From: Bacteroidales bacterium UBA4788
Lineage (GTDB): Bacteria > Bacteroidota > Bacteroidia > Bacteroidales > VadinHA17
NCBI GenBank assembly: GCA_002402965.1
Contig: DHGW01000070.1
Coordinates: 20,664-84,663, forward strand
Length of the DNA: 64,000 nucleotides
Reading direction: 5' to 3'
In this document: in pieces, positions 27,116-34,863 of the stretch
Numbering within the stretch: position 1 is the first letter of the stretch
Layout: each line of letters opens with the position of its first letter
Notes under the pieces: generated by a model
The model's database searches: none
Seen by the model: the letters and a program-made list of their open reading frames with translations, nothing else
What the model was told of the DNA's origin: nothing
Made by a program: the position numbers and the translations under genes

Positions 27116-28582
27116 ATGAAAAAGACAAGAATATTACTTACGTTAGTTTGTGTCGCCCTCCTGGCATCCTGTGAAGATTTTCTGGATGTAAAACCAAGCA
27201 ACTACGCAGCTGCCGAAACCTCAATTACAAATGCCACTGATGCCAAGGTAGCTATCAATGGTCTGATGAGAAAAATGACCTCATCCAGCTATTATGGCCG
27301 AAACTTTGTCATCTATGGTGATGCAAAGGGTGGCGACTTTGCTGTAAGATCGCAGGGTAGAGGATTGGATTATTATTATTCTTTCAATCATTCTGCCACC
27401 TCGGGTTCCGGCTCAGGATTCTGGACACAGATTTACGACTGTATTCTGCAGGCCAATAACCTTATCAAGAATATTGAAAAGATTGAGGAAGCAGGTGACG
27501 GGACCACAGCTCTTAGCGGATACAAGGGACAAGCTCTCACAGCAAGAGCTCTCATGTACTTCGACCTGGTGAGGCTTTACGGTAAACCTTACAACATGGA
27601 TAAAGCCTCCTTCGGAGTTCCCCTGGTACTTGAACCTCTGGATGCTTCAGCCCAGCCGACAAGAGAATCAGTTGAGGCTGTCTATACCCAGATCCTGAAG
27701 GACCTGACGGATGCTGCTCCGCTGCTTTCCAAGACTGTGTTAAAAGGGTTTCTCAACTACTATGCCAACAAAGCTATTGAGGCCAGGGTACATATGTTTA
27801 TGGATAACTTTTCATCAGCCCTGACGGCTGCCGAGGAGGTTATTACAAGCGGCAAGTATACCCTGTATGACAATGATAAATGGGTAGACTCATGGTCATC
27901 TGAGTTTGGTTCTGAATCTATTTTCGAGCTGGCAATCTATCCTGCCGAAGCAGACCTGGGGAATTCTTCACTCGGGTACTATCTCCTGCGCCTCAATATA
28001 GTATCAGGTGCCGCAGGCTGGTTTATGGCCAGTGATTACTTTCTGGAAAGACTCGGGGAGGATCCGACTGATGTGCGTTGGGGAATAATGGATTATGATG
28101 AATCATCCGACACCAGGTTCGGCAGTTGCCGGAAATACGCCGGTGTTGATCTTAAGGGCGATAAAGGATCATCAGCCTCTGCAGTCAATGTGAAGGTGAT
28201 ACGTCTGTCTGAGATCTATCTTCTTGCGGCTGAGGCTGCGTTGAAGATCCCCACACCTGACAAAGTCAAGGCGGCAACATACCTCAATGCCATACGCAAG
28301 AGAGCACCTGCCCTGACTCCTGCAACTGATGCGACTGTCACGCTGGACATGATAGTTGAAGAAAGGAGCAAGGAACTGTTTATGGAGGGTCACAGGTACT
28401 TTGACCTGATACGACTGAACAGGTCAATAGAGTTCAATGATGAGTTCATTGATCCTGCTGTCCTTATCCCTCACCGCGAAAAAATCATTGACAGAACTTT
28501 TTACAAAATCGTTCTCCCAATATCTAAAACTGAGCTGGATGCCAACCCGGCAATTAAATCTCAGCAGAATACTGGTTATTAG
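27116..28582 (+). CDS. SusD/RagB-family lipoprotein (second pair)
   Basis: This is a 488-residue SusD-like surface lipoprotein. Its signal MKKTRILLTLVCVALLASC gives lipid Cys19, followed by EDFLDVKPSNY. Characteristic SusD phrases include WTQIYDCILQANNLIKNI, GQALTARALMYFDLVRLYGKPY, VKVIRLSEIYLLAAEAALK and IVEERSKELFMEGHRYFDLIRLNR close to the C-terminus. It forms the lid of the SusC barrel encoded just upstream. RagB-like members of this size often take peptides, but nothing in the sequence decides between glycan and peptide. A strong terminator follows, closing a two-gene transcription unit. Confidence 0.95.
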   Translation: MKKTRILLTLVCVALLASCEDFLDVKPSNYAAAETSITNATDAKVAINGLMRKMTSSSYYGRNFVIYGDAKGGDFAVRSQGRGLDYYYSFNHSATSGSGSGFWTQIYDCILQANNLIKNIEKIEEAGDGTTALSGYKGQALTARALMYFDLVRLYGKPYNMDKASFGVPLVLEPLDASAQPTRESVEAVYTQILKDLTDAAPLLSKTVLKGFLNYYANKAIEARVHMFMDNFSSALTAAEEVITSGKYTLYDNDKWVDSWSSEFGSESIFELAIYPAEADLGNSSLGYYLLRLNIVSGAAGWFMASDYFLERLGEDPTDVRWGIMDYDESSDTRFGSCRKYAGVDLKGDKGSSASAVNVKVIRLSEIYLLAAEAALKIPTPDKVKAATYLNAIRKRAPALTPATDATVTLDMIVEERSKELFMEGHRYFDLIRLNRSIEFNDEFIDPAVLIPHREKIIDRTFYKIVLPISKTELDANPAIKSQQNTGY

Positions 28583-28600
28583 GGTTTTGGTTTTATTATA

Positions 28601-28642
28601 AATACGGGGGCGACCTGGCCAGGGTACCCCCGTATTTTTTTT
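28601..28642 (+). terminator. Rho-independent terminator after the second SusC/SusD pair
   Basis: A perfect 10-bp stem, AATACGGGGG / CCCCCGTATT, is followed by an eight-base T-run. It ends the susCD transcript 20 bases after the stop codon. Confidence 0.9.
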
Positions 28643-28754
28643 ACCCTTTTCACGGATATAATATCACTCATTAAGATGAACATTTGTTTCTTCCTGTATG
28701 TTATTACTAAACCATTATTTAAACGGATTCTAAATAACTAAAAAAATCACAGCG

Positions 28755-29489
28755 ATGAAAAAAGTTGTTCTTCTTGCAACGGCAGTTCTTATTTCATCCG
28801 GCCTGTCAATGGCACAGGCAGATGAGAACAAGGATTACAGGATTCCCCTGATCGGGGAGAAGGCCCCCTCTTTTAGTGCCGAAAGTACAAATGGTCCAAT
28901 TGTTTTTCCTTCTGATTTCGGAAGCAAATGGAAGATACTGTTTGCACACCCGGCTGATTTCACTCCGGTATGCTCCTCAGAGCTCCTTGAGCTGGCATTT
29001 CTTCAGCAGGAGTTTGACAGGCTGAACGTGAAACTGGCAGTAATTTCAACCAGTCCGCTCGAGACCCATAAGCAGTGGAAGAAAGCTCTTGAAGAGGTTG
29101 ATTACAAGGGCCGGACGGCCGTCAAGATTAAATTTCCCATGATTGATGATGACACCAGGGTGGCTTCAAATTTGTACGGAATGATACATCCTTCAATCAA
29201 CGGCACTAAAAGTGTTCGCGGTGTATTTATCATTGATCCCGAAAATGTTATCCAGGCTGTTTATTTTTATCCTATGAACGTAGGACGGAGCAGTGAGGAA
29301 CTGCTCAGATCGGTAAAGGCACTACAGACAGCCAACGATGTCCACATGACACCATCTGACTGGAAACCCGGCGACGACCTTTTTATTACGGTTCCTCCGG
29401 TGACCGATCAGAAGACTGAAAATGTGCCTGATGGCTTTTACAAACTGTCGTGGTTTATGTGGTACGAGAAGGCCAGTGCGAAAAAATGA
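28755..29489 (+). CDS. Exported 1-Cys peroxiredoxin (Prx6/AhpC-TSA type)
   Basis: This is a 244-residue thiol peroxidase that reduces hydrogen or organic peroxides. The N-terminal stretch MKKVVLLATAVLISSGLSMAQA is a signal peptide, so the enzyme should act in the periplasm, which is unusual for this family. The active site is FAHPADFTPVCSSE with peroxidatic Cys73, the only cysteine in the protein, so it is a 1-Cys enzyme. GVFIIDPENVIQAVYFYPMNVGRSSEELLRSV is the Prx6-type C-terminal pattern. It is monocistronic, bounded by terminators on both sides. The electron donor is not evident from the neighbourhood. Confidence 0.92.
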   Translation: MKKVVLLATAVLISSGLSMAQADENKDYRIPLIGEKAPSFSAESTNGPIVFPSDFGSKWKILFAHPADFTPVCSSELLELAFLQQEFDRLNVKLAVISTSPLETHKQWKKALEEVDYKGRTAVKIKFPMIDDDTRVASNLYGMIHPSINGTKSVRGVFIIDPENVIQAVYFYPMNVGRSSEELLRSVKALQTANDVHMTPSDWKPGDDLFITVPPVTDQKTENVPDGFYKLSWFMWYEKASAKK

Positions 29490-29512
29490 CCTCGTTGATG
29501 GTTCTGATATAG

Positions 29513-29541
29513 AAAAGTCCGGTAGCCATCCGGACTTTTTT
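29513..29541. terminator. Terminator between convergent genes
   Basis: AAAAGTCCGG / CCGGACTTTT is a 10-bp stem with a TAGCCAT loop and a T-run on the plus strand (T-rich on the minus strand too). It serves the peroxiredoxin gene and probably also the convergent T9SS repeat-protein gene. Confidence 0.88.
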
Positions 29542-29561
29542 ATTGAACTTATCTTTCAAAA

Positions 29562-32246
29562 TCAATTCCTTATATAGAGATATCCGCTGATTGCAAGGCC
29601 GTTTTCAGCCTCGATAACGTAGAAGTAGACATCATCAGGCAGCGGTTCACCGTTATAATCGGTTCCGTGCCACAGGTTATCATAGCCGGCATTCCTGTAA
29701 ACCAGCGCTCCCCTTCTGTCGAACACTGTCAGTTCAACTTTTCCCAGGACCTCTAAACCCCGGAGTTCAAAATAATCATTCCTGTCGTCCATGTTAGGGG
29801 TTATAAGCGAGGGAATGTCTACATTTTTAACAATGATCAGCAATTCGTCCGCTGCGGGCATGCAGACACCGTTTGTAACGGTCCACACGAGCCTGTTTTC
29901 ACCCTCGGAGAGGTTGGTGACCGTTGCCTTCGGATTGCCGGGTTCAGAAACAGTTCCCGTTCCGTAATCCACTGACCAGGTACCTGTTGAGAACTCGTCT
30001 GGTTCTGCAGCATCGAGGGTTGTTGTAAAGATGAATATCAGCTCCTTATCTTCTCCTGCATATGCAGTTGGCTGCTGCAGGGCAGTAACCGTCACCGGGC
30101 TGATGGCGGAGCAGCCGCCGGGAATGGTACCCCTGATGAAATAAGTGCCCTCAGATGCTGCAGCAGGCGTGTTCAACGGAACAGTGGCCTGCACATCCCT
30201 CCAGTAGGTGAATGTCAGGTTTGGTGTTGATCCGGCAGTGACAGCCGGTACTGTCAGGTCAGCCGTACCTGGAGAACAGACCGGGCCGGGGTTATGTATC
30301 ACCAGCGTCGGGAAAGGTCCCGGCTGCGGATTGATGACCACGTCCGCAGAGACCGCTGAGGTACATCCTTCTGCATTGGTGACGGTGAAGTTGTACGAAC
30401 CGGGATTCAGGCCGTGTACGGTGAAGGTGGTTCCTGATGCGTTGACAGGTATGCTTCCCGGAAAACGGGTAAGTGTCCAGGTGCCTTCAGCAGGCAGTCC
30501 GTTGATCACCACGCTGCCGGCAGGCTGGTCACAGGTAGGTTGGGTGATGGTTCCGGGCACTGGCGGAGTGGGCGTTGATGGCTGCATATTGATGGTCACT
30601 CCCGGTGAAGGAAGTGACGTGCATCCGGAAGAGCCTGCGACTGTAAATGTATAGGTGCCGGGTTGGAGTCCCGTTATGGTGGTGCTTACGCCCGTCCCGG
30701 TGAATATAGCTCCGTCAGGAAGACGTGTGAGTGTCCATGAACCTGAAGATGGCAGACCTGATAATAACACGGTTCCTGTTGAGACATTGCAACCGGGCTG
30801 GGTTATTGTACCAGGCACCGGAGCACCCGGAATCTCCGGGCCTGTGTTTATGACTACCTCTGCAGACGGGCCTGAGGTACATCCTGCTTCATTCGTCACC
30901 GTGAAGGTGAATGTCCCTGAAGGGATTCCTGTGATCAGGGCACTGCTTCCCGTGCCTGTAGTTACCACATCTCCCGGTGTGCGCGTTACGCTCCACGTCC
31001 CGGCTGAAGGGAGTCCCGACAATTGAGCAGAACCCGTGGGGGAACTGCAGGAGGGGTGTGTGATGGCACCAGGCACCGGAGGCGACGGGATAACCGGAGA
31101 TACATTGATCACCACATCAGTCGATGGTGCAGAGGTGCACCCTGAAGCATTGGTGACGGTAAAATAATATGTGCCCGCTGCCAGTTCCCCGATGGTCAGG
31201 GTGGTGCCGCTGCCGTTGTATGGCCTTGCTCCGGGATAGAGATATACGGTCCAACTCCCCTCCGCCGGCAGTCCGCTAAGCGAGACGCTGCCTGAAGATA
31301 TGGTGCACGTGGGCTGAACAACTTCTGCAATCACAGGTGCAGTGGGTGTATCGGGAGCAGTCATTATGACTATCTGAGCGGAAGGCTCAGAGGTACAGCC
31401 GCTCTGGTTGGTCACTGTATAGGCCCAGGTACCTGGCGTCAGGCCCGTGACCGTATATGATGATCCGCTGCCTGTAATCGTCTCCCCGTCAGGGAGCCTT
31501 GTAAGGGTCCATGTTCCGGTATTGGGAAGGCCTTCAAGCACAACACTGCCGGTAGAGGTATCACATGTGGGCTGCGTGATCCGTGCTATCTTCGGGGCAT
31601 CAGGAGTGATACATGAAATCTTGATCATGTAATCTTCCACCTCGCCGGAGGTGGCAGTGCCGGTACTGCCGTACTCAGGATCATTTGTTGATCTCGGACC
31701 AAGCCGAAACCGTGCAAAGGTTGGCCTGGTGGCAATGGCTGTTGAAGGGACCGTGATATCAAGATTATAGGTGCCTGACCCTCTGCGTACGTTTGCTGCT
31801 ACTGTTTCGCCCTGATCATCGAAATCACCATCGCCGTTCCAGTCAATCCATACATTAAGATATGCAGAATAGTACCACGGGTTGGCTACTGTATACACAA
31901 ATGTTGCCTTTGCTCCCTGTCTTAATGAGGGTATTGTAACCCCGTCCTCATCATCAATCCCGTTAAGGTCGTCACCGTCAGCCTCCGGCGAGTACTGACT
32001 CTGTCCCTCGCCGTCAATCCGGCTTCCCAGATACTGCGACGTGTTGATGACATGATCAGCAGATCCGTAGCTTGCAGGCGCATCGCCATAATCGTTGGTA
32101 TTAGCCTGCATAACCATGGCTGCATGAACAAACGACCGGTCAGCTGGCGAGGATCTGCCCTCTACGATGTGAGTTGCGGGGAGGCTGAACGCTGTCAGGA
32201 AAGTCAATGCACAGAGTAGTATTCCTATTGCTGTTTTTTTTGGCAT
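29562..32246 (-). CDS. Secreted T9SS type B repeat protein with GEVEDY domain
   Basis: This is a large secreted protein of 894 residues from the ATG at 32246 (signal MPKKTAIGILLCALTFLTAFS; a start 30 bases upstream is possible). A GEVEDY-type domain comes first (DYGDAPASYG through WIDWNGDGDFDD to SGEVEDYMI). Five tandem Ig-like repeats of about 85 residues follow, each with ITQPTC, GLP..GTWTLTR.P.G, GTYTFTVTN..GCTS and VVIN. A different Cys-containing module comes next. The C-terminus (ITPNMDDRNDYFELRGLE, DNLWHGTDYNGEPLPDDVYFYVIE, GYLYIRN) is the type B sorting domain recognised by the type IX secretion system. It is a likely adhesin or surface filament protein; no enzyme motif was seen. Confidence 0.9.
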   Translation of the reverse strand: MPKKTAIGILLCALTFLTAFSLPATHIVEGRSSPADRSFVHAAMVMQANTNDYGDAPASYGSADHVINTSQYLGSRIDGEGQSQYSPEADGDDLNGIDDEDGVTIPSLRQGAKATFVYTVANPWYYSAYLNVWIDWNGDGDFDDQGETVAANVRRGSGTYNLDITVPSTAIATRPTFARFRLGPRSTNDPEYGSTGTATSGEVEDYMIKISCITPDAPKIARITQPTCDTSTGSVVLEGLPNTGTWTLTRLPDGETITGSGSSYTVTGLTPGTWAYTVTNQSGCTSEPSAQIVIMTAPDTPTAPVIAEVVQPTCTISSGSVSLSGLPAEGSWTVYLYPGARPYNGSGTTLTIGELAAGTYYFTVTNASGCTSAPSTDVVINVSPVIPSPPVPGAITHPSCSSPTGSAQLSGLPSAGTWSVTRTPGDVVTTGTGSSALITGIPSGTFTFTVTNEAGCTSGPSAEVVINTGPEIPGAPVPGTITQPGCNVSTGTVLLSGLPSSGSWTLTRLPDGAIFTGTGVSTTITGLQPGTYTFTVAGSSGCTSLPSPGVTINMQPSTPTPPVPGTITQPTCDQPAGSVVINGLPAEGTWTLTRFPGSIPVNASGTTFTVHGLNPGSYNFTVTNAEGCTSAVSADVVINPQPGPFPTLVIHNPGPVCSPGTADLTVPAVTAGSTPNLTFTYWRDVQATVPLNTPAAASEGTYFIRGTIPGGCSAISPVTVTALQQPTAYAGEDKELIFIFTTTLDAAEPDEFSTGTWSVDYGTGTVSEPGNPKATVTNLSEGENRLVWTVTNGVCMPAADELLIIVKNVDIPSLITPNMDDRNDYFELRGLEVLGKVELTVFDRRGALVYRNAGYDNLWHGTDYNGEPLPDDVYFYVIEAENGLAISGYLYIRN
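30325..31605 (-). repeat. Five tandem Ig-like coding repeats
   Basis: Five in-frame units of about 255 bases each encode diverged copies of one beta-sandwich. The Cys in QPTC and in GCTS is kept in every copy, suggesting one disulfide per repeat. Divergence between copies is considerable, so the array is not a recent expansion. Confidence 0.85.
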
Positions 32247-32606
32247 TCCTCTTTTATATTTCAAACCTGGTCTCATCTGACGGCCCTAAAATGTTACAAG
32301 TTAGAGACGATGCCAGGCTTATACAAAGATAATTTGATTAAACGATATTCTCAATCTTTGGTAATTGTTGCCGCTGACAGCCATTATTCGGGACTTTGTG
32401 CCCATCCTGACTCCCGGCGAACACAAACTCCGATTTGACGAACAACTGCAATCAGTTGATAAGTAAACCAGTGAAAGCGGTAAATGTTCTTGACCGCAGG
32501 AATATCTGACCCGGGATGCCTGGGTCACTCAATAATTGGTTCCGGAATGCCACCTGAAGAGATTAAATGATATATTTTTGTTGAACATAAAAAAGAAAGA
32601 AGTACA
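32247..32606. other. Divergent intergenic region, no gene seen
   Basis: This separates the T9SS repeat protein (minus) from the small membrane protein (plus). No reading frame with plausible composition and no RNA gene is visible. The purine-rich AAAAAGAAAGAAGTACA ahead of the plus-strand start may act as its translation-initiation region. Confidence 0.6.
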
Positions 32607-32792
32607 ATGAAAGAAAGAATGCAGGAGTGTTCTCCGTCATCAGGTGCCGTTTACGGCCTGGGACTCATAGGCGCAGCGATCTACTTTATCTCTCAGGCTA
32701 CCGGATTCTGGATGGGTGTTCTGGGATTCCTGAAGGCAATCGTCTGGCCGGTATTCCTGGTCCTGGAAGCCTTCAAAAACCTTGGGGTATAA
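32607..32792 (+). CDS. Small conserved-looking membrane protein
   Basis: This is a 61-residue protein with a short charged N-terminus carrying one Cys (MKERMQECSPSSG) and two hydrophobic segments: AVYGLGLIGAAIYFISQAT and FWMGVLGFLKAIVWPVFLVLEAF. The composition and phrases such as GAVYGLGLIGAAIYFI and FLKAIVWPVFLVLEAFK recall a widespread family of very small bacterial membrane proteins of unknown function. I judge it real because the pattern is strongly protein-like and a purine-rich initiation region precedes the ATG. It is monocistronic. Confidence 0.75.
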   Translation: MKERMQECSPSSGAVYGLGLIGAAIYFISQATGFWMGVLGFLKAIVWPVFLVLEAFKNLGV

Positions 32793-32854
32793 ACGGGTTT
32801 TCCTCCCTGTGGACCTGGGTCCCGGCCCCGGGGCAGAGCAATTCTGACAATTAT

Positions 32855-33505
32855 TTAGCGTGATTCTTCCGGTGTAGGATCTTTCTGTTCCTCTCCGCAG
32901 AAGCGGCATATCTTTGCACTGAGATGTATCTTTTCGCCGCAGTTTGCGCACTCCTTCAGTTCACCCGTTCCGGACATCAGCCTTTCCTTTTCATCTGACA
33001 GGATACCCTGAAAAAGGTTGAGCTCGGTATTCGTTATGAACTTTACCGGCTGAGCCATGCTGCCACCGGCATATTCAATAATGAGATACCTTTTCCTGAG
33101 TTTTATAAGGAGCCACACCCCTCCGGCAATTGAGAGTAATGCGATACCAAGCATGATATAAGTCGACTGCCTTACGTCAGTAAGCAAACCGAGGGTGGCT
33201 GCCAGCACTCCGAACGCTATCAGTGCCGAACCCGGCAAGGGCTTCGATACCTCCTTGCTGGCTGTGCCTGTAATATCAAGAAGACTGACTATCTTTTTGC
33301 CCCTGCTGACCCTGAGACCGCCCCCGGGGAAACGGACACCCGACTCGTACAGTTTTCCCACCTGGTAGACCCGCTTGTCTGAAATAATAACCGCTGAATC
33401 TGACAGATCGTCATCAACCAGGAGGGATGAAAAATAATCCTGACCCAATATCGCCGTAAATTTTTCGTGCTGCGATGCAAAGAGGTTTTTGTAGTCGTAT
33501 TTCAT
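32855..33505 (-). CDS. Membrane protein with PH-like region and C-terminal zinc ribbon
   Basis: This is a 216-residue protein from the ATG at 33505 (MKYDYKNLFASQHEKF; an upstream start adds 20 unconvincing residues). The first half resembles a PH-like/bPH domain (SDSAVIISDKRVYQVGKLYE, FPGGGLRVSRGKKIVSLLDITG). Two membrane helices follow (ALIAFGVLAATLGLL, YIMLGIALLSIAGGVWLLI). The C-terminus is a zinc ribbon, CANCGEKIHLSAKICRFCGEE, with a CxxC-x11-CxxC spacing. Such proteins are common and uncharacterised in Bacteroidota. It is likely a membrane-associated regulatory or quality-control protein, but that is a guess. Confidence 0.82.
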   Translation of the reverse strand: MKYDYKNLFASQHEKFTAILGQDYFSSLLVDDDLSDSAVIISDKRVYQVGKLYESGVRFPGGGLRVSRGKKIVSLLDITGTASKEVSKPLPGSALIAFGVLAATLGLLTDVRQSTYIMLGIALLSIAGGVWLLIKLRKRYLIIEYAGGSMAQPVKFITNTELNLFQGILSDEKERLMSGTGELKECANCGEKIHLSAKICRFCGEEQKDPTPEESR

Positions 33506-33725
33506 TGATATTGTCAGTTTGACAGCGGTCTGTAATTGCCTGCAGTTATCCCATTGCCTGTCCAAATTTCGCGAATAAACCGCATAAAATGAGAGCTGCA
33601 GCCCTTAAATGCAGGATAATTTTGACCAACAATGGGGTTGAGAGGACAAATGGGCAGAGTTCATAGACAACGCGCCTGCGTCGCTTAAACAGAGTCGCAT
33701 AGAGACAGGTACGGACCTGTGCAGA

Positions 33726-34445
33726 TCATTCGAAGTGGAGTGAAAGCACCCACATCCGCGATTTCAATGCTTCTATGGAATTGCTGTATTCAGGGTAATC
33801 CGGGTGCGGGTCATGGGCCAGCACATCCTTTATGCCGTTTGACATCTTGATCTCTACCGACAGCCTTATATCGGAGAGATAAAACCCTACTCCGGCACCT
33901 GCCTCATAGTAAAAATCCGGTTTGTTTAACCTCAGATAAACAGGTCTTTCAAGCCTGTACTTCTCCTGCGCGTAAAAGTCGTACCGGTAATTTATGCCTC
34001 CGATTATATAAGGCTTGATATTCTGCATCCGCCATCCGTACCTGAGCGTCAGAGGGACCTCAATGAAGCTCGACTCAATCTTCTGAGGGCTGAAGATTGT
34101 ATCGACCTGGCTGGTAGTCGAAAAATTGACATTCCTCTGTCCGAATGATAAACCGGGAAGGATCCTGATATCAAAAAACTGGTTCAGCCTGAAGTTCAGG
34201 GACAGATGGATGTTTATTCCGGGAAAAACGCTCACCCCGGATGGGTAGAGGGAGTCAGGCGCTGTGAACTGGTCTGAGGGATCAATGCGGAAATTCATGG
34301 TATTGAGTCCGAGACTGAATCCTGCACTGAAGAATTTTTCGTCTTCCCAGGGACCACCATCAGCCACCTGGCTCTGCCCTGCGAGGCCCAGCCCGAACAG
34401 TATCATCACCGTTGCAAGACTGATTTTTTTTATACTTGTTTTCAT
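33726..34445 (-). CDS. porT: PorT-like outer-membrane beta-barrel
   Basis: This 239-residue barrel protein has the signal peptide MKTSIKKISLATVMILFGLGLAGQ. The mature chain alternates amphipathic strands (FSAGFSLGLNTMNFRI, INIHLSLNFRLNQFFDIRILPGLSFGQ, FIEVPLTLRYGWRMQNIKPYIIGGINYRYDF, AGAGVGFYLSDIRLSVEIKMSNGI) and ends in WVLSLHFE, a terminal-aromatic barrel signal. Length and strand pattern fit PorT/SprT, an outer-membrane component of the type IX secretion system. The window encodes two or more T9SS cargo proteins, which supports the call. Other 'PorT-family' barrels look similar, so the exact orthology needs a search. Confidence 0.65.
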   Translation of the reverse strand: MKTSIKKISLATVMILFGLGLAGQSQVADGGPWEDEKFFSAGFSLGLNTMNFRIDPSDQFTAPDSLYPSGVSVFPGINIHLSLNFRLNQFFDIRILPGLSFGQRNVNFSTTSQVDTIFSPQKIESSFIEVPLTLRYGWRMQNIKPYIIGGINYRYDFYAQEKYRLERPVYLRLNKPDFYYEAGAGVGFYLSDIRLSVEIKMSNGIKDVLAHDPHPDYPEYSNSIEALKSRMWVLSLHFE

Positions 34446-34546
34446 CGCCGGGGACTTGTTCAGATTCGGGTGTGTAAGATAATAATTATGATCGACAGGG
34501 AAAAAGCAAAATATCAGGGGGCAGGTTAAAGGTGAATGTTACGGAA

Positions 34547-34750
34547 TCAGAATGGTGTGCAGACCCATCCGTATGACTCTAACTTATTCTTTGACATCGA
34601 GTTGCACACCTGTTGGGCTTGAGTGGCATTATGGGGATTCTCGCAATACCAGCAGATCTCAGCCGTATCGCACGAGGCGAAACTCAGCATGTAAAACAGG
34701 AGCAGGATTCCCGCCATCTGCAAACTGACTTTCCTTTTCCCTTTTACCAT
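34547..34750 (-). CDS. Small Cys-rich lipoprotein
   Basis: This is a 67-residue predicted lipoprotein from the ATG at 34750: signal MVKGKRKVSLQMAGILLLFYMLSFASC with lipid Cys27. The mature part is only about 40 residues and carries CWYCENP, a later VCNSMSKNKLES and the end GWVC. No known domain is recognised. The same layout (SC, YCExC/YCENx, C, a helix with E, G-aromatic-x-C) recurs in a broken gene at 42626-42781, so this is a small family in this genome. The Cys pairs could bind a metal or form disulfides in the periplasm. Confidence 0.7.
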   Translation of the reverse strand: MVKGKRKVSLQMAGILLLFYMLSFASCDTAEICWYCENPHNATQAQQVCNSMSKNKLESYGWVCTPF

Positions 34751-34863
34751 GCTTACTGACTGTTCAGTGCTCTGCAAAATTAAAATAAGTGCAGAGAGAA
34801 TTCAAAATCATTTTGATAACCGCTGTGCCGGCAGGCAAGTCCATCAAGGACTCATGTAAGCTA

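Noticed and set aside
30208..31026. Two plus-strand frames with repeated PGxGVxVHxPxxG phrases
   Set aside because: They are the antisense reading of the tandem Ig-like repeats; the apparent repetition comes from the real gene on the minus strand.
30325..31605. Regularly spaced repeats considered as a CRISPR array
   Set aside because: The period is about 255 bases, in frame, diverged and translated into protein domains; no short identical repeats with unique spacers exist anywhere in the window.
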